The notes beneath the pieces are model-generated. The model saw nothing but the letters and a program-made list of their open reading frames with translations. It was not told where the DNA came from and searched no databases. The position numbers and the translations under genes were made by a program. Source: Choanephora cucurbitarum (lineage: Eukaryota; Mucoromycota; Mucoromycetes; Mucorales; Choanephoraceae). Taken from it: a DNA stretch of 64,000 nt. Of the stretch, positions 62,467 through 64,000 are shown one piece after another. The stretch is taken from assembly GCA_025331435.1 (NCBI GenBank), contig JAIWNI010000021.1, positions 294,548 through 358,547 on the forward strand, in the 5' to 3' direction. How positions within the stretch are numbered: position 1 is the stretch's first letter; each line of letters opens with the position of its first letter.

Positions 62467-63201
62467 TCATCGCTTTGTATCCGATCTGCTGTCACTTGAC
62501 ACACCAATCACTTCCATGGATGGAAGTCGATGTACTTCAAGACTTATAGACGCAGGTATTTGGGGTGTAAGACTGGAAGCAGAGACTTCAGATATACGCG
62601 CAGAGCTAATGGTGAGATTACTAGCTACTGTCTGAAGGCTATCATCGTCTTTAGCTTCATCTTCTTGATTTGTGATGTCTGGTTTGATTTCTTCATTCCC
62701 ATCTGAGTTATCGTTCATGTTGATATCTTGATCATTTGCTCGGCTATCCTCGTTTACGATACTATGACACAAGGAGATAATGTCTTCATCGGTTAGCGAG
62801 AGGATGTCATTGTTACTGCCATTGTCTGATCGCCTGTCATCAACTTGAGGGAGTGTTGGTATCTTGATTGTCTCAGGACCTATCAATGGTGGTGGTATAT
62901 GCATAGGTGGTTGTATGTCAATAGGTGGTGGTGACAGACTTGCTTGGCGTGGCATGGGCATGAAAGCGGAGGAAACCATCACCCGAAACAGAGGAACTAA
63001 CAGGGGCAATGGGGTCAACATAGTCTTTGTTGAAGACTTGTATCCTTTAGTGTCTCCCTTACGATCCTGCGAGAAGCAGTGGGGGTCATACCAGGGTGTA
63101 ATAGGCTTTTCGCCTTCAGCTGCCTTCAAGCCTATCGACATGTACCAATTATTTAGAGGCCTCACCAGACATTGTCTCCAGTCTGTAGGTACCGTATGCA
63201 A
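62467..63201 (-). pseudogene. Pol disordered C-terminal region of decayed element
   Basis: 244-codon frame. It begins in the region after the GPY/F block with TPWYDP, matching EPWYDP of the intact Pol, then continues as an acidic Ser/Asp/Pro-rich region like its counterpart. The frame ends at 62467 and resumes in other frames (62200-62403, 61846-62130), consistent with frameshift decay. Confidence 0.7.
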
Positions 63202-64000
63202 GGGTACGCAGCAACAACCATGTAAGGTCCCGTTAACCTAGGTTCAAGACCGTACCGTCCTTCATGTGATAACATCACCAGGTCACCGGGTTCAAACGAG
63301 ACTTTCTTAATGTGAGCATCCCACCTTTTCTTATCCTTGTTCGCTATTGCCCTTTAACCTGAACTCTGCGCCGCTCTGTGGTTGGCCTAATTCCTCAAGC
63401 TCACGCGAGGGTGATATTCGGCAATGGTGCGGGGATCTGCTTTGGCTGCACGATCAGATACGCTGTATCTCATCTCCAGGTAGGCGTGGTTCACGACCGT
63501 AGACTAAATAGAATGGTGAGTACCCTGTGGGTACTATGCTTGCGAACTCGTGTGGCCCACAAAGCAGCTTGAACGAAGTCATCCCATCTATGAATGGCAC
63601 CATTCGCATACTTTCTTAGCATTGTTGATTATTCCGTATAACGTTCGACCTTGCTATTCGTGCGAGGGGTGAAAGGGCTGATGTCAACTTATGATTGAAC
63701 ACTACGCGCCTCAGATAGGCTTCTACCATACCACTGGTGAAGTTTGCTCCCGGTCAGTAACTATTTCGGCAGGACAACCAAACTCCTCATCACAATACTC
63801 CTTCATAGATTGAAGTCCGGCTACGACCTCCTGCGACAGCTACAGGTACAGCTTTGGCAATTAGGCCATTTAGTGGAGCGAGTCTACAGCGGTAAAGTAA
63901 CCACTTTAATTGTCCATTGATGGTAGTGGGCAGTTCCCCCACCAAAGTCAAGATGCCAACGTCAAAAGCCTTAGGGACAGGGAGTGGATGCATCATCGTG
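63202..64000 (-). pseudogene. Integrase region of decayed element, multiply frameshifted
   Basis: Short matches to integrase in shifting frames: the post-GPY region WDAHIKK and EGRYGLEP, a middle segment aligned with AALWA.R...YSPF, and the HPLPVPKAFD start at the right edge. Single-base losses recur every 50-100 bp. No intact catalytic core is present. Confidence 0.75.

Larger units (their letters stand above)
61424..64000 (-). mobile_element. Second, decayed Ty3/gypsy element (partial)
   Basis: Same orientation as its neighbour but a different family. From the left: a 3' LTR (61424-61805), polypurine tract, and the 3' part of pol read rightwards on the minus strand. Fragments parallel the intact element: an EGRYGLEP/GPY block (63200-63300), PWYDP (near 63080), and an integrase fragment MHPLPVPKAFD (63960-63996). 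The frame is broken by many small indels and stops. Base composition is more GC-rich than the neighbouring spacer. The element continues beyond the window. Confidence 0.88.

Overview
The window looks like the nuclear genome of an AT-rich filamentous fungus, most likely an early-diverging (Mucoromycota-type) lineage. The evidence is short spliceosomal introns (mostly 45-75 nt, GTAAG-type donors, TAG/CAG acceptors) in nearly every gene, fungal-specific genes (Zn2Cys6 regulator, GWT1, SCT1/GPT2-type acyltransferase, UDP-GlcNAc pyrophosphorylase), AT-rich low-complexity spacers and a Ty3/gypsy retrotransposon. An immunity-related-GTPase-like gene and a DP (E2F partner) gene, both absent from budding yeast, fit an early-diverging fungus. 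The lineage is inferred from gene content, not from a search.

Layout. 1-3200: no recognisable gene. 3201-5605: MFS sugar transporter (+), 10 exons. 5696-5898: possible tiny two-exon gene (-). 5991-8533: CDC5/CEF1 splicing factor (-), sharing a 141-bp divergent spacer with 8675-9340, an NDUFAF3-type complex I assembly factor (+). 9349-10715: IRG-like GTPase (-). 11061-13765: glycerol-3-phosphate acyltransferase (-). 13888-15871: leucine-rich-repeat protein (-). 17317-17970: ribosomal protein eS25 (-). About 2.8 kb without a recognisable gene follows. 20761-22345: GWT1 (+). 22694-27617: CHD1 remodeller (+). 27708-28583: CCDC174-like protein (+). 28611-31125: TAF4 (-) with long glutamine runs. 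32218-34521: TAPT1/Emp65 family membrane protein (+). 34809-38177: mitochondrial PPR protein (+). 39636-41248: DP transcription factor (+). 41595-44163: Zn2Cys6 regulator (-). 44339-46107: PFK-2/FBPase-2 (-). 46704-48378: UDP-N-acetylglucosamine pyrophosphorylase (-). 48625-51876: secreted subtilase (-). 51877-55032: gene-free, with a decayed duplication.

The right end is a retrotransposon landing site. A tRNA-Arg(ACG) gene on the minus strand (55033-55105) has a nearly intact Ty3/gypsy element (55115-61419, two 508-bp LTRs with 6 differences) beginning 9 bp upstream of its 5' end. Behind it, in the same orientation, lies the 3' LTR and decayed body of a second, different Ty3/gypsy element (61424 to the window end). 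Removing the first element puts the second LTR about 8 bp from the same tRNA. Two independent insertions at essentially one position argue for Ty3-like targeting to the Pol III start. In both elements the pol frame runs through the polypurine tract and ends inside the 3' LTR, giving an LTR-encoded basic tail.

Functional themes. Housekeeping nuclear genes dominate (splicing: CDC5 and possibly CCDC174; transcription and chromatin: CHD1, TAF4, DP). A lipid, GPI and wall set (GPAT, GWT1, UAP1) and central carbon genes (sugar transporter, PFK-2/FBPase-2) are also present, but I see no co-regulated cluster. Exon boundaries were assigned by hand from splice consensus, reading-frame phase and family similarity.
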